Assembly: GCA_004014935.1 (NCBI GenBank)
Contig: CP025323.1
Coordinates: 2,867,001-2,931,000 of the forward strand
From: Saccharomycopsis malanga
Taxonomy: Eukaryota; Ascomycota; Saccharomycetes; Ascoideales; Saccharomycopsidaceae
Length of the DNA: 64,000 bases
Reading direction: 5' to 3'
Made by a program: the position numbers and the translations under genes. The notes beneath the pieces are model-generated. The model was given only the letters and a program-made list of their open reading frames with translations. It made no database searches and was not told the DNA's origin. Shown here piece after piece: positions 40,238-51,028 of the stretch. The stretch's first letter is position 1, and every line of letters starts with the position of its first letter.

Positions 40238-40790
40238 GATTGCGGTTCTTGTTGTTTACTATGAATTTAATCTAGTCTCTCTTGACAAAAAGCTGTAAAT
40301 CAATATCAATATATTGAAAATTCAATAGTTTTTTTTCTTCTTCACAGTATCTCCCTCTGTCTACAATACCCAATAGTGTGCTAATGGGAAAAAGTGCAGG
40401 GTTCATAACAATTTTCACCAACGAAAAATTCTGTCATGTGCTGCGTGCAACTGAAACTAGTCACGATAAGAGCCCTACATTAGATCACATGGTAAGCTCA
40501 TGATTAGTATAAAGGGTTATATTTCTGGCGGGGGCCCGGTCCAACGGGTCTGGCGTCACCTTAGATTCTCCACATTTCAGGCAGCTGGCAAGCGAGACAT
40601 GCAGATGATCATTGACAGGTTCTAATGGTGTGGTATCCTTGATTGACGTCCATCCGCTCATCCTTGGTTCCAATAAAGCTTGTTTTTTTGAACTTTCTGA
40701 ATGTTTCGAGTATATATATTGAATATATGTAAAGATACAAGTTGTAGAATAGCTGCTGAGCCAACTTTTATCGAATATTTACAGTGAAAG
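40238..40790. promoter_or_regulatory. RPS5/CTN3-like divergent promoter with TAGGGCT
   Basis: TAGGGCT reads on the minus strand at 40471-40477, about 235 bases before the RPS5 ATG, matching the element seen upstream of RPS11. A 58-codon frame on the minus strand here (ATG near 40661) has no recognised relatives and probably lies within RPS5-proximal sequence by chance. Confidence 0.5.
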
Positions 40791-43070
40791 ATGCTAGTTG
40801 ATGTTACTGACAAGGATTTATTACGGCCTGAAGGAAAGTTGATGAAGCTTCCATTGCCGTCTCTCAACCAATCTATTGATGGGCTTATCAAAGCCACACA
40901 GCCGTTACAACCAGCTGATGAATTTCTGGAGACCTTGAGGAAATTAGATCTGTTAAAATCCAATAAACTATTGAATATTCTTCAAAGTCATTTGGAAGAC
41001 TATGACAGTAAACATGCGTGTTATTTGGATCTTTTCTCCAACGTAAGGGATCATAATGCTACCAATATTTATAGCGAATACCGTGGAAAGACATTGCCCA
41101 AAAACCCATATTTTATTCTAGAAAATGATCCAAACTATTGGAGTTTGTTACCACCCAAACAGTCTGAGAGAGCTGCAATCTTGACTTTTAGCACTTTGAA
41201 GTTCATTGCCACAATCAAGAAAGGCCAGCTAACTAATGATTTAACCCCAGTATCCAAAGTGCCTTTATCTATGAAGTCCTTCCATTACTTGTTTGGATCC
41301 ACAAGATATCCCAGTGCACAGCATCACGGTGTAAATATCAAACATTTCGAAGACTCCCAGCATTTGGTTATATTATGCAATGGCAAGTTTTATTATTTGA
41401 AAGTCTTGAATGATGCAAATGAAGTGTTGATTGGCCAAGCCAGTTTACAGAAGATATTTAGCCAGATCATCGACGAAGAAACAAGCAAACAAAGAACATC
41501 ATACAATATCTCTGTAAGCTCCTTGACCACCGAATCGCGCGATGAATGGCATCATTCTCGTAAATACTTTTCAATCAGCGAAATAAACAGAAAAAACTTA
41601 CATTTGATTGATTCTTCATTGTTGGTGATCAACTTGGATTTGAATGATTTCATTGTGAATGACGCCAGTTCTAGTTATTTGAACATTTGTCACGGAACCT
41701 CAGATATAGACGAAAAATTAGGAGTTCAAAGAGGATCCTGCAATTCTAGATGGTATGACAAATTACAATTGATTATTACCAAGGATTCATTGGCAGCTGT
41801 GGTCTGGGAACCTACACTGAATGATGCCACGGTAGTGTTGCGCTATGTGTCTGATATATATACTGATTCGATCTTAAGACTAGCCAGAAACATTACTAAT
41901 CTGAAATTGTTCTCGCTTTTCCTGGATATTGTCATCAATGATCAATATGACACCTTGGATGACACCAATGGTTTTTTATATCCGTTGGAATGGGATTTCA
42001 GTGACAACAGATTGCTTCATAGATTGCATTTGGCCGAAACGAGATTGGGCGATTTATTATGTCTGTTTGATTCTCGCACTGAAATTTTACCTTTTGGAAG
42101 TAATTTTGCCAAAAAGATTGGTGTCAATGTTGACTCTTTGGTACAATTAGCAATCCAGTTGACACATTACGCCCTTTATGGCAAGATTGTCTCTAGCTGC
42201 GAGTCAATTTCTACCAGACGGTTTGAAAATGCAAGATCAGAGTTATGTTTTATTCAATCTTTATTTATCTTGAAGATTGGCCAGAGCTTCATCTCCAATA
42301 GTTCAGACATGAAAAGATGGAATTATTTCAAACAAGGAATCGAAGAAATTAACAAATTGAAAAAAGACTGCCGTGATGGTAAAGGTTTTGAAAAACATAT
42401 CAAAGCTTTACAGTTGGCATATTTACAGAAGGATTATTTGAATGAAATCAAATCTGATCATGTTCCTCATATTCCTGAATTGAAAGAGCTCAATTCTAAA
42501 AGTGTTCCGCCATTTTTGTTACCAGAAGGTAGTTCTGATACAAAGTTTGTTTTTGACCCAGAGATTCTTGCAATCAATTGCGGAAATCCTTCATTGAAAG
42601 CATTCGGAATCACTCCTTTCAAGCCAAATGGGTTTGGTATTGGCTATATTATCAAGGATGATAATACAGTATTCACAATTTCCTCCAATTACAGACAAAA
42701 CGAACGCTTCTTGTATACTTTGAGATGGGTGTTCAGTGAGGTTGAAAACCTTTATGAGAAATGTGAACAAAAGACCAGTTTCTCAGACAGTGAGGGAGAA
42801 ACTAGCTTACCTTACACTACTGCTGACATGATCAGATCGGTATCTATGACATTGAGCGAATCTTTAAAAACAAATGCTGATCAAGACACACTAAAAGAGA
42901 TCATAAGTGATAAGACTACTAACAATCAACATAAAAACTTTAATTCCGAAAACATTTTAGGTGGTTATGGCTACTTTGATGTTGGAGAATTGGAGTTTCG
43001 TTCACAGTCTAACTCTCGTCAAATTAGTAGAGTACAAAGTTTTAGTAATCTTGGGCTAATCAAAGAGTAA
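40791..43070 (+). CDS. Carnitine acetyltransferase-family protein, CTN3/YAT2-like, apparently inactive
   Basis: The protein has 759 residues. The choline/carnitine acyltransferase fold spans about 15-650: 'LPLPSLNQSIDGLIKATQPL' at the start, 'TFSTLKFIATIKKGQL', 'FGSTRYPSAQHHGVNI', 'RWYDKLQLIITKDS', and 'FGITPFKPNGFGIGYII' near the end. In active members the strand after 'RWYDK' leads to a catalytic E-H; here it reads W-E-P341-T, so the histidine is replaced by proline (CCT, one base from CAT). The conserved R-T-x-x-I/V-R carnitine/CoA motif is also degraded ('ENARSELCF', about 478-486). The 100-residue tail is Ser/Asp-rich without a peroxisomal signal. By length it is closest to Yat2/CTN3, cytosolic members in Candida. 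It has several CTG codons. Confidence 0.85.
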   Translation: MLVDVTDKDLLRPEGKLMKLPLPSLNQSIDGLIKATQPLQPADEFLETLRKLDLLKSNKLLNILQSHLEDYDSKHACYLDLFSNVRDHNATNIYSEYRGKTLPKNPYFILENDPNYWSLLPPKQSERAAILTFSTLKFIATIKKGQLTNDLTPVSKVPLSMKSFHYLFGSTRYPSAQHHGVNIKHFEDSQHLVILCNGKFYYLKVLNDANEVLIGQASLQKIFSQIIDEETSKQRTSYNISVSSLTTESRDEWHHSRKYFSISEINRKNLHLIDSSLLVINLDLNDFIVNDASSSYLNICHGTSDIDEKLGVQRGSCNSRWYDKLQLIITKDSLAAVVWEPTLNDATVVLRYVSDIYTDSILRLARNITNLKLFSLFLDIVINDQYDTLDDTNGFLYPLEWDFSDNRLLHRLHLAETRLGDLLCLFDSRTEILPFGSNFAKKIGVNVDSLVQLAIQLTHYALYGKIVSSCESISTRRFENARSELCFIQSLFILKIGQSFISNSSDMKRWNYFKQGIEEINKLKKDCRDGKGFEKHIKALQLAYLQKDYLNEIKSDHVPHIPELKELNSKSVPPFLLPEGSSDTKFVFDPEILAINCGNPSLKAFGITPFKPNGFGIGYIIKDDNTVFTISSNYRQNERFLYTLRWVFSEVENLYEKCEQKTSFSDSEGETSLPYTTADMIRSVSMTLSESLKTNADQDTLKEIISDKTTNNQHKNFNSENILGGYGYFDVGELEFRSQSNSRQISRVQSFSNLGLIKE

Positions 43071-46000
43071 AGACGTCCATGACGTATTAAAGCTTAATTT
43101 TGTTAGAATATGTATACACTTTTTTTTTTGATATGCTTTTTATTTTTATAAAAACATGCTTTTTTTTTTTTTTGATTTCATGTTGAAATAAACTCCATTT
43201 GTTCTCCTCACCGAATAATTCAGGCTTTTATATGTACATTAATCTATTACGGTAGTGCTACTGATCCCTGCAACCGCCCAGTACTGTATCGTCGTACTGA
43301 GAATCCCCTCAAGAGTAATACTAATCGTAATCAGCATTCTTCATTAGAAAATACACTTTGGGATAACCCTTGTAAAAAAATGGACGAGTATACATTCTCG
43401 AAAAATGTGCAGGCTGTTTTACAGAAAAGAATATACTTTGAGCTCCTAGTAATTAAGGCTTATTCTTCTTTTACTTTTTTGCCTCATCATTCAAAACCGT
43501 AGATCACCGTAAACGAGAAGGCACTAATGTACAAGTTGTGAGAATACAACACGCCCAGTTTGGTCGTGATATAGCTACTAGCGTAAATGATAGTTGCAAT
43601 TGACTGTGCACTTTGAAAGCTTATATACGATGTACGGCATGTAGCTTGACATGAAAGTATCCAATCATGATGAGCTACGCGTGAGTAATGGATACGAGTA
43701 TTCAGAATATTGCAATTCACAAGCGTTTTACTTGATTTGTATTAACAGTTGATCCAATGTGATAGAGCTTAAACGTCCAGAAATAAGAAGAGTATGTCCA
43801 TACAAAAGATAAATTTTCATTGGTTAAATGAGGAATCTCTATTGACATGTGCGAAGGAGAATATTTTTCCGATGTGTCTTGAAAAGAAAATGATCGTCTT
43901 TATTAAAAGTCACACTTGTATATTTATAAAATGTTATTAGAACATGTTGATTATCACCATGCAGTATATCTATCGCTCTGCGTTGCTGTTAATATCAGAT
44001 CACAATAGTGATACCTATGGTTCAACCATTACTTTTTTCTGAGGTTTAGAGCATGTGTATTTGAAGAACCAATGGATAAAACTAATTGTCACTCATCACG
44101 TAAATTGGGAGACAAAATTTGAAGCCGTGGACTATTAACGGGTTCAGCTAGGTTGCAGGTGATTGTAGATCTTGTCCCAGCACAAGTGGCAATCTTCAAT
44201 ATTTAAATATAGGAGCGAGAATCCTAAACAGGAAGTGTAACTAGAATTGGTTTTAACTCAGCATGCTACGGCCAAAACTATCGCCAATCTACATGCGTAA
44301 ACCAATCCGTATAAAGCACTACATTATTCTGTACACATATTTTTTATGACGACCATTTAGATTTTGAATACCGTAATTTGCATCTCCTAACAACAGAATA
44401 GCTTGTTAAAGATTGGTCAAAAGCTGTAATATGGTATTTCTATCTTTGAAATGAAGAAATGTGTATTAAAGCTATAGTAAAACAAGTGGATCACAAGTTA
44501 AATCACACCCATTCATAAAAACAACCAGACATTCGATCCAAAGAGTTTGTTCAAGTTGCAAGACTCTCAGGTCAATAAATACGACACGGCATGCAGAACG
44601 GTGTATGGCTATGAATAAAGTAAAATTTCCAGATTACCTATTTTAATAGTCAATAATCTTTGATCCCTGGAAAGTCAAACTATACTTTAAGTACAGTTTT
44701 CTAACAGTGTCTTCGCGCGTTTTATCTGCCATTAGCAAATGCACGTTAAAGATCTACACAAGCACTAATTGTTCCAGTGGTGCATTGAAGGGACGATCAC
44801 TGGCATCAGGCTATGGAGTTGAACGACTGCAACAGTATTTTTTACAGGCTTTGTTAGTCAACAGCTATAATATCGTGAGCCGTTCCGGTGAATTGTGTGG
44901 CACTGCAGCAAATCTTCATGTTAACAATGATGATGTGTTCTGTCTTTCTCATCTCCTAAGTATCCTTTCCGACTTGGGATGTGAGCCCAAACATGTTTCT
45001 TTTCAAAGGGGAACTTGAAACCATTGAAATGTACAGTCCACGCTGTTGGTTTCTTTTAAAGTGTTAGAATTGTAAAAACTATACGCTTTCTAAGACTCTT
45101 ACTCTTTCATTCATCGTCACTCGCCGTCACTCGCCTCAAATTCTTTTTCCCCACAGGAAAATCCATTGCTCATCAAGCCAAAAAAGGGAGATAGTCTGGT
45201 ATATCATTATATAGGCTCTGCTTGACATGCGCTGCTCATGATAGGTGCGTTATTAGCACTCATGTTGCATCAAATGACATATACGCACATCACTCAAGGA
45301 TTTGGTAAAGGGTATCAGGGATTATAAACAAGATGGAAGCCTTTAAAGAGCACAGCATGATTATTCAGATAGATGTTGATATGTTTAGTTGAAAAGCAGA
45401 AAAGTTTGCAGTTTTGAAATAATTGCTGTTCCTTTGCTCCAGCCTTGAGTGATGTAATTAAGTGATACCAATGATGGTTGAAAAGTTGACTCGTGTAGCG
45501 AAATGGCTTTTCGGAAAAAAGAAAGATGAGTTTTTAATTTGCATATTATTGTCTTCACGTAAACGACAGGCTTTCAAGACAGATGCTAGACATTCTTGTA
45601 ATCACTTCAAGTAGGAATGTTTGAAGTATTCCAAGACCATTGCTTGGCCGGATCTCTTCTACAATTTGTAAATATGAGGCCATTTTATGACATGACAGTA
45701 TTTGCAATCTTTGATATTGTTGGCAATAGCTGAAGAACAATTCTGAGACACGTAAACAGACTAATTTCTAATGTTCCAAGCCATTTCTGCACTTCAACTC
45801 TTTGCCCGGCAAGCAAAAAATCAAATACTGTTTTTGTAATATTCAAAAGAAACAAGAGGTGGTTTCCATATTGTTTTTGATATTCAGAACAAAACAAATT
45901 TAACTAAACAAAAACATAAGCAACCTACAAACAAAATAAATGCCATTTATATAAAACAAACTTGCTGCCAATGTCTTAAAGAACAAAAGAGAAAAAGAAC

Positions 46001-46785
46001 AAAAGATGTCTCAAAGTCTGTATTACATTTCAATGTCAATTTAATCGGTTGTTCAGATTTAACATTATCTTCATAATAAGCGACCGTCAACCACCCGTGT
46101 TGCTTGTCTTACTATCAGTACTTACATTCTACTTGCTAGAAACAAAACTTAAGGAGACGGTATCATAAATGTCTTAGACTAGAATGTTGATTTCATGTTG
46201 TGAATGACAAAATTCAATCAAACATCCCTTCCTTAAAAAATAAAAAAGAACACAGGCTGGATCACGGTGTACCGGTCTCCAGTCCCATTCCCTTTGAGAT
46301 TCCGATGAGTATTCACCCTTCCCAGTTTTTAAATAAAAACAAATTTATCATCCCATTTATTGCCCCATCAATTGGCCTAGCAGCGTTATTGTTGAACCTC
46401 GTTAAATAACCAAAAACAGAACCCCCCAAGTGCACCCTGCTTATATAATACATTGCCATTTTCGGGCAACAATAGAGATCGACCGCATGAAACGGTCGTT
46501 AATCTCGCATGAGGATACAGCCAGGTGCGTAATGGTACATGAGCGAATAGAGAGTTGTAATTACTTGGATCAAAAACTTGGGATAATGAGTAATTGAAGT
46601 GACCAACGATATATCGTGTGCAATATAGTGAATTTGGATGGTTTACAAAATAGTTTTTTCAAAGTCATAATCATTCAGTTTTTTTTTTTGGAATTCCATA
46701 ATATTATATAAGTGCAGATAATTATAATTAAGGCATCCCAATTAAATTAATGAATAATTGATTGTTTAGAGTGCTTTATTTTTTG

Positions 46786-46815
46786 CTTTTGATCCTAGAT
46801 CTTTTGATCCTAGAT
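46786..46815. repeat. Perfect 15-base tandem duplication
   Basis: CTTTTGATCCTAGAT occurs at 46786-46800 and again at 46801-46815 without a change. It is short and of unknown significance, within the ORF-free gap. Confidence 0.85.
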
Positions 46816-47239
46816 CTTCATCTGACCATTAATTGGTAGATAATTACTTTTTTTTTTTTTTTTTTTTTTTCTTTTCAAGTAAAAAGTGTTTCGATTATTG
46901 GTATGCTAATGACCATTTAGTGTATTTGCTTTTCTTTTGATTCACAGACTCGGCAATCAAATTGTACTGGAAATTACAAATCAATTGACGAGATCAAGTC
47001 AAAATGTGTAGTAACAGAAGGAGTTAAAAAATATATTTATATTAACGAGACTTGTAAAACAATGTTGGTTGCACATGCGATTTTTTAGGAGCTATTTGAG
47101 AGAAAGCAACCGAGTTGAAGAGGTTTGGCGATAAAACTAAATGATAATAGGACATGCTAAGATAGATTTTTGTATTTTGTATCTAAAAAGACTTTAATGG
47201 TAGAAAAAAATGACTGATTTATATATCAACTCTCGAATA

Positions 47240-47272
47240 GAATGTAAAACGAATGTAAAACGAATGTAAAAC
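47240..47272. repeat. Three tandem copies of an 11-base unit
   Basis: GAATGTAAAAC is repeated exactly three times, followed by a partial GAATATAG. It lies about 140-170 bases past the Myb gene stop codon, probably in its 3' UTR or just beyond. Confidence 0.85.
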
Positions 47273-47409
47273 GAATATAGAAAGACGGAAAGCAAGAAAA
47301 CTAAGCAAGAAATGGAGAAACAAATAAACAAGATATCAAAAATAATAAAACACAGCAGCAAAGAATAATATAAACTAACAACAAACAAAGAGATGATTTT
47401 TTTTCCATT

Positions 47410-48234
47410 TTATTTAACACTGTTCAATAGATAATTGACAGACCCTTTTTTACTTTCATATCTGGACGTCATGTATTGGTTTTTCTTCAAAATGGAGGAC
47501 TTGGATGCACTAACAATACGTCTCCATCTGAACTGACAAGCATTAGGGGTTCTGCGAGGGAAATAAGTTGCAACATCTCTCCAACCCAACTTACGTTCTT
47601 CTTTCAAATGGCGAAGAAGCTTATCGTCATCAGAGGACCAAGCACTGGCCTGTTTAGGCATCATCTTCAAAGACTCGATATTGGATAAGGAAGGGCTGAT
47701 AGACGACCGAAGCTGATAGAACACTGCCGGGGTTTGCTCCAAAGGCTGCTGCTGCTGCTGTTTCTGCTGGAATGGATAGTGGCTAGGAGGAGATGGCATT
47801 TGATACACCGGAGAAGGGGGCAAATAAGGAGGAGATGTAGGCTGTGGCTTTGCATAGGATCTGGAGTCCTGGTAATATAGTATTTGGGGTTGCGAAATAG
47901 CTCTCACTGAACTGACAGGACTGGTTGTTACCGTGCTGACAGGCGAATAGAGACCACTGGAAGCAACAGCAGTGCCCAGACTAGATAGTGTTGGAATGTG
48001 GACATTGGAAGGCAAGGATACCGATCTGCTATTGAGTGGAACGCCTACAGGAGTACAAGGCTGCTGTATATTGTAATAATGCTGAGGCTGGGGCTGATGG
48101 TATTGGTGGCTTGGGGTGGCAGTGGTGTCGTTCATGAGCTGCTGAACACCAGGAAGTTTTACTTTGCCGGTGCTGGACGAATTGTGCAAATCTGGGGTGG
48201 ATAGAGAAGGAAGAACTATTTTGGAAGAACTCAT
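47410..48234 (-). CDS. Short single-SANT/Myb DNA-binding protein, probable transcription factor
   Basis: The protein has 274 residues from the ATG at 48234. The frame is open 56 codons further up, but that part is a hydrophobic string with no good context, and 'MSSSKIVLPSLSTPDLHN' is the natural start. Residues 1-195 are Pro/Gln/Ser/Tyr-rich and disordered, with a poly-Gln run. A single Myb/SANT domain spans about 196-241, with Trp-type anchors at 'AWSSDDDKLL', 'LGWRDVATYF' and 'FRWRRIV', and the helix-3 stretch 'RTPNACQFRWRRI' that would contact DNA. The domain resembles those of Dot6/Tod6-type proteins, but the protein is much shorter, and I give no symbol. Its 4.2 kb TGCAT-rich upstream region suggests complex developmental control. 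Confidence 0.85.
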   Translation of the reverse strand: MSSSKIVLPSLSTPDLHNSSSTGKVKLPGVQQLMNDTTATPSHQYHQPQPQHYYNIQQPCTPVGVPLNSRSVSLPSNVHIPTLSSLGTAVASSGLYSPVSTVTTSPVSSVRAISQPQILYYQDSRSYAKPQPTSPPYLPPSPVYQMPSPPSHYPFQQKQQQQQPLEQTPAVFYQLRSSISPSLSNIESLKMMPKQASAWSSDDDKLLRHLKEERKLGWRDVATYFPRRTPNACQFRWRRIVSASKSSILKKNQYMTSRYESKKGSVNYLLNSVK

Positions 48235-48987
48235 GCTGTGAAAACCGGTTATGTGCTTGGATGACGTATAGTATAAGAGGATATAATATAATATAATAGC
48301 AATGAATGCAGTAATGAAAGAATATATGTGACGAGAAGATAGGATCAGATATAATATGCAAACCAAAAAAAGATCAAGCCAAGTCGGAAACAGTAACGTC
48401 AAATAGGATATACAGCAGGGTATTTATACTTCTGGCCCTCCAAGGTCGTGTAGAACCAATGCTAATAGCATAGAATTTAGTGGATCCAGAGAAATGGACC
48501 AATGTCTTATGGAGCATACTAACAACTAAACAAAGAAGGAAACCATTAAAGCCCATCCGTCGCTGCATGGTGCGTGCATAACATGCAGATTTAAGTATGT
48601 AGAATACATACGCCCTTACCTGCACTCATCAGCCATGCATGCCATGCCATGCCATGCACCGCATGCACAGCATGCACCGCATGGCATATATATGCATACT
48701 TTGAGTGTGGATGTTAATTACCAAAAACGCACGAATTGCTGCACAACGACTTTTGATACTCGCATTCCAGTACGTGGGGATGCGTCACGCAGCTCAGCGG
48801 TTGACGGCCATGGTTGAGATGTGATCGATGCTGATCGACGATAAGCTAAACTTAGCTTGATATGCAGCATCTGCATCTGGCCACGCAAACCTTATACATG
48901 AAAAAGCGACCACCCAATGTCTGGGACATGCATGCATGCTCGCGCACACACGCAGTGCAGCATGGATAGCTATAGCGATACCTAAGT

Positions 48988-49050
48988 GCTATATGCTATA
49001 TGCTATATGCTATATGCTATATACTACTGCATGCATGCATGCATGCATGC
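48988..49050. repeat. (GCTATAT)5 followed by (ATGC)n
   Basis: Five exact copies of GCTATAT (48988-49022) are followed by an alternating ATGC run to about 49050. The latter is also the densest TGCAT array in the region. Confidence 0.9.
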
Positions 49051-50619
49051 TGCTGCCTTCAGTAAAATATGCACGCTGCACAGTTACTCGGTTAAGGTGC
49101 AGGAATTTCCTATGCAGGTTTTGCAACAACATTTATTATTCAATGTATATGCACCTGTAAACTTTATTTGTTTTTAGAGAATGGTGCAGCTTTTTTCTAA
49201 AGTCTATAGAGCCCACACCTATTATAGTATGCATTTTGGGGCCAAATTTATTATACTTGACCGATGTAATTTTAAAACATTATTGGATTCTCCTATTTTA
49301 TTTTTTTTTTCTTCTTAGAGTTGGTGTGCACAAATCAAACAAGTGAGAGGCAAGTAACAGTACGCCAAAGCAGGCCAACGTATTAGGAAAGAAAATTTTT
49401 CTCTTGATGACGGAGGCTGTTTAGAAACATGAAGATTTTCTCAAAGTTGGCGATTCAGTATTGAAAAGCATTGCGGTAGCAATAATAAAAGAAAGAGCAA
49501 ACACGCACAGCATGTAGCGTTGAGCAGGAGACGTCACATTTACAATAAAGGATCAATGTAGTAACAAGTTATAGATGGGTCTGATGGAGCATTAGGGTTG
49601 TTAGCAAGCAAGTGTGTACAAGGTACCGGTTTGGGTACCTGTTTGGAGAGACAGAGATGTGAGTAACGAGCAGGTGATAGGAGAAATCATGAGAATGGCG
49701 TTGTTAGTTTGAAAAGATCTTCGTGAGAAGTCAGTGTTTGGATTTAGGAATTATAGCCCTGTAAGCTAATTTGTATTTAAGTTTGACAAATGTCAGTATG
49801 ATTGGCCAAGGCTATGCGGCAAAGGGTTAAAAAGAGTAGTGTTTTACACTGGAGAGAGGTCATGATATGTAAATTAATAGGAGTGTGTGTGCAAATACGG
49901 CGAAAAGTTGTAATGGTTTCAAGAGCCGTTTAATGATCGCTGAGTGCTTTGGTATCAGAATTAATTTATTGTGAGTGTTTTATTTGACTCCGAGTGAAAA
50001 TTAGTTGATCAGCTTGGTTCTTGGGGGGTTTGGAGCCATGTTTGTTTAGTATTAATCATTTAAGTGATGATACCTTTTAGCATTTTAGAATGGTTAATGT
50101 AATCTATATAGTGGATTGAGAAATGTAGAGAATTAAAACGTTTGAGAAGGAAGGGTTGTAGGATTTGGTTGAACCGCAAGAGAAGAGTCTGTCATGACAA
50201 CTATTCTAGTGCTTAGACAGCTGTCATTGGGATTGCTTGGAAATGAAACAGACTGAGACACATTGTCGTAATGGCCATATGATTCGAGAATTGCCGTTTG
50301 GTTTTACTATTTGAAGAAATCAAGGACGAACAAAGGTCAGCTGTTTTGAAATGTCCGAAATAAGCTCAGGTTACAACGCTGAAAGCGATACAGAAGTCCA
50401 AGCTACATGTAAAAGGCAGAAACGCCCCGGAAATTAAACGAAAGCATGTAAAACACGCAATTAACGTAGATGGCCAAGCAATGGTGATCTTGAAGACATT
50501 CTGGATCTTCGCCAATCAATCGTACGGCGTTGCTTCGCAAGTGGTGCACCATAAGAGTGAATTGGGGAATAAAGTCTGTTCTTGTTGAAAGCCATCAAAC
50601 CAACAGCTGCCATTGCTTT

Positions 50620-50658
50620 GGCATCCTGTAGGGGCATCCTGTAGGGGCATCCTGTAGG
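50620..50658. repeat. Three tandem copies of a 13-base unit
   Basis: GGCATCCTGTAGG is repeated three times without change, with a fourth partial copy (GGCATGG). Its role is unknown. Confidence 0.9.
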
Positions 50659-50815
50659 GGCATGGTGCTCTTGCATGTGTTGGATAATAAACAAACAATA
50701 GAGAGATCCAGCTTTATCACCTTTTTTGGGTGCTGTGCACGCTTTGCGTATACAAAAGTAAACACATTTTTAAATCCCACATAGGAAACACTCTTTGAAC
50801 GTTGAATTTGAAAGC

Positions 50816-51028
50816 TTATTCCCTCTTGCACTTCAACCTGGATGTAGTATCGTAAGACTTTTGTCGTGTACTGGTGGAAAACAAAACTGGTGAAGAGTAT
50901 GGTGCAGGAGAACCAGCATTAGTTTGGGGGTTGAGATGCTGCATTGTAGATCCTTGACCAGCAACGCCTAAGTTTGGTACAACCAAGTTTCCAGTGAAAG
51001 GTGCATCCCAGGACACTTCCCAAGTAGT
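50816..51028 (-). pseudogene. Coding-like stretch without a start, possible gene relic
   Basis: About 70 open codons with favoured-looking codon choice (for example 'GNLVVPNLGVAGQGS'), no ATG, and a stop just upstream. The flanking sequence offers no clear splice signals. It could be the remains of a host gene or a missed exon; I do not recognise the protein. Low confidence. Confidence 0.2.

Larger units (their letters stand above)
43071..47409. other. 4.3 kb ORF-free gap between convergent genes
   Basis: The flanking genes point towards each other, so no promoter is needed here, yet the gap is 4339 bases. Only short frames exist, and a 103-codon one at 44707-45018 starts with GTG and has no recognisable content. 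Local features: T tracts at 43120-43175 and 46848-46870, a tandem 15-base duplication at 46786-46815 and three 11-base tandem copies at 47240-47272. Candidates are a regional centromere, a long non-coding RNA or decayed genes. I cannot separate them from sequence alone. Confidence 0.6.

Noticed and set aside
40485-40661. 58-codon minus-strand frame between RPS5 and the CTN3-like gene
   Set aside because: Within a divergent promoter; no relatives recalled and no typical gene signals.
44707-45018. 103-codon frame in the 4.3 kb gap
   Set aside because: It begins with GTG, has no recognisable content and lacks a convincing upstream exon.
46680-46900. T-rich tracts and a short duplication as LTR remnants
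   Set aside because: No TG...CA ends, target-site duplication, primer-binding site or second copy seen; no retroelement is claimed anywhere in the window.
48235-48402. Hydrophobic 56-residue extension of the Myb protein
   Set aside because: A membrane-like leader on a nuclear factor is implausible; the downstream ATG gives a normal start.
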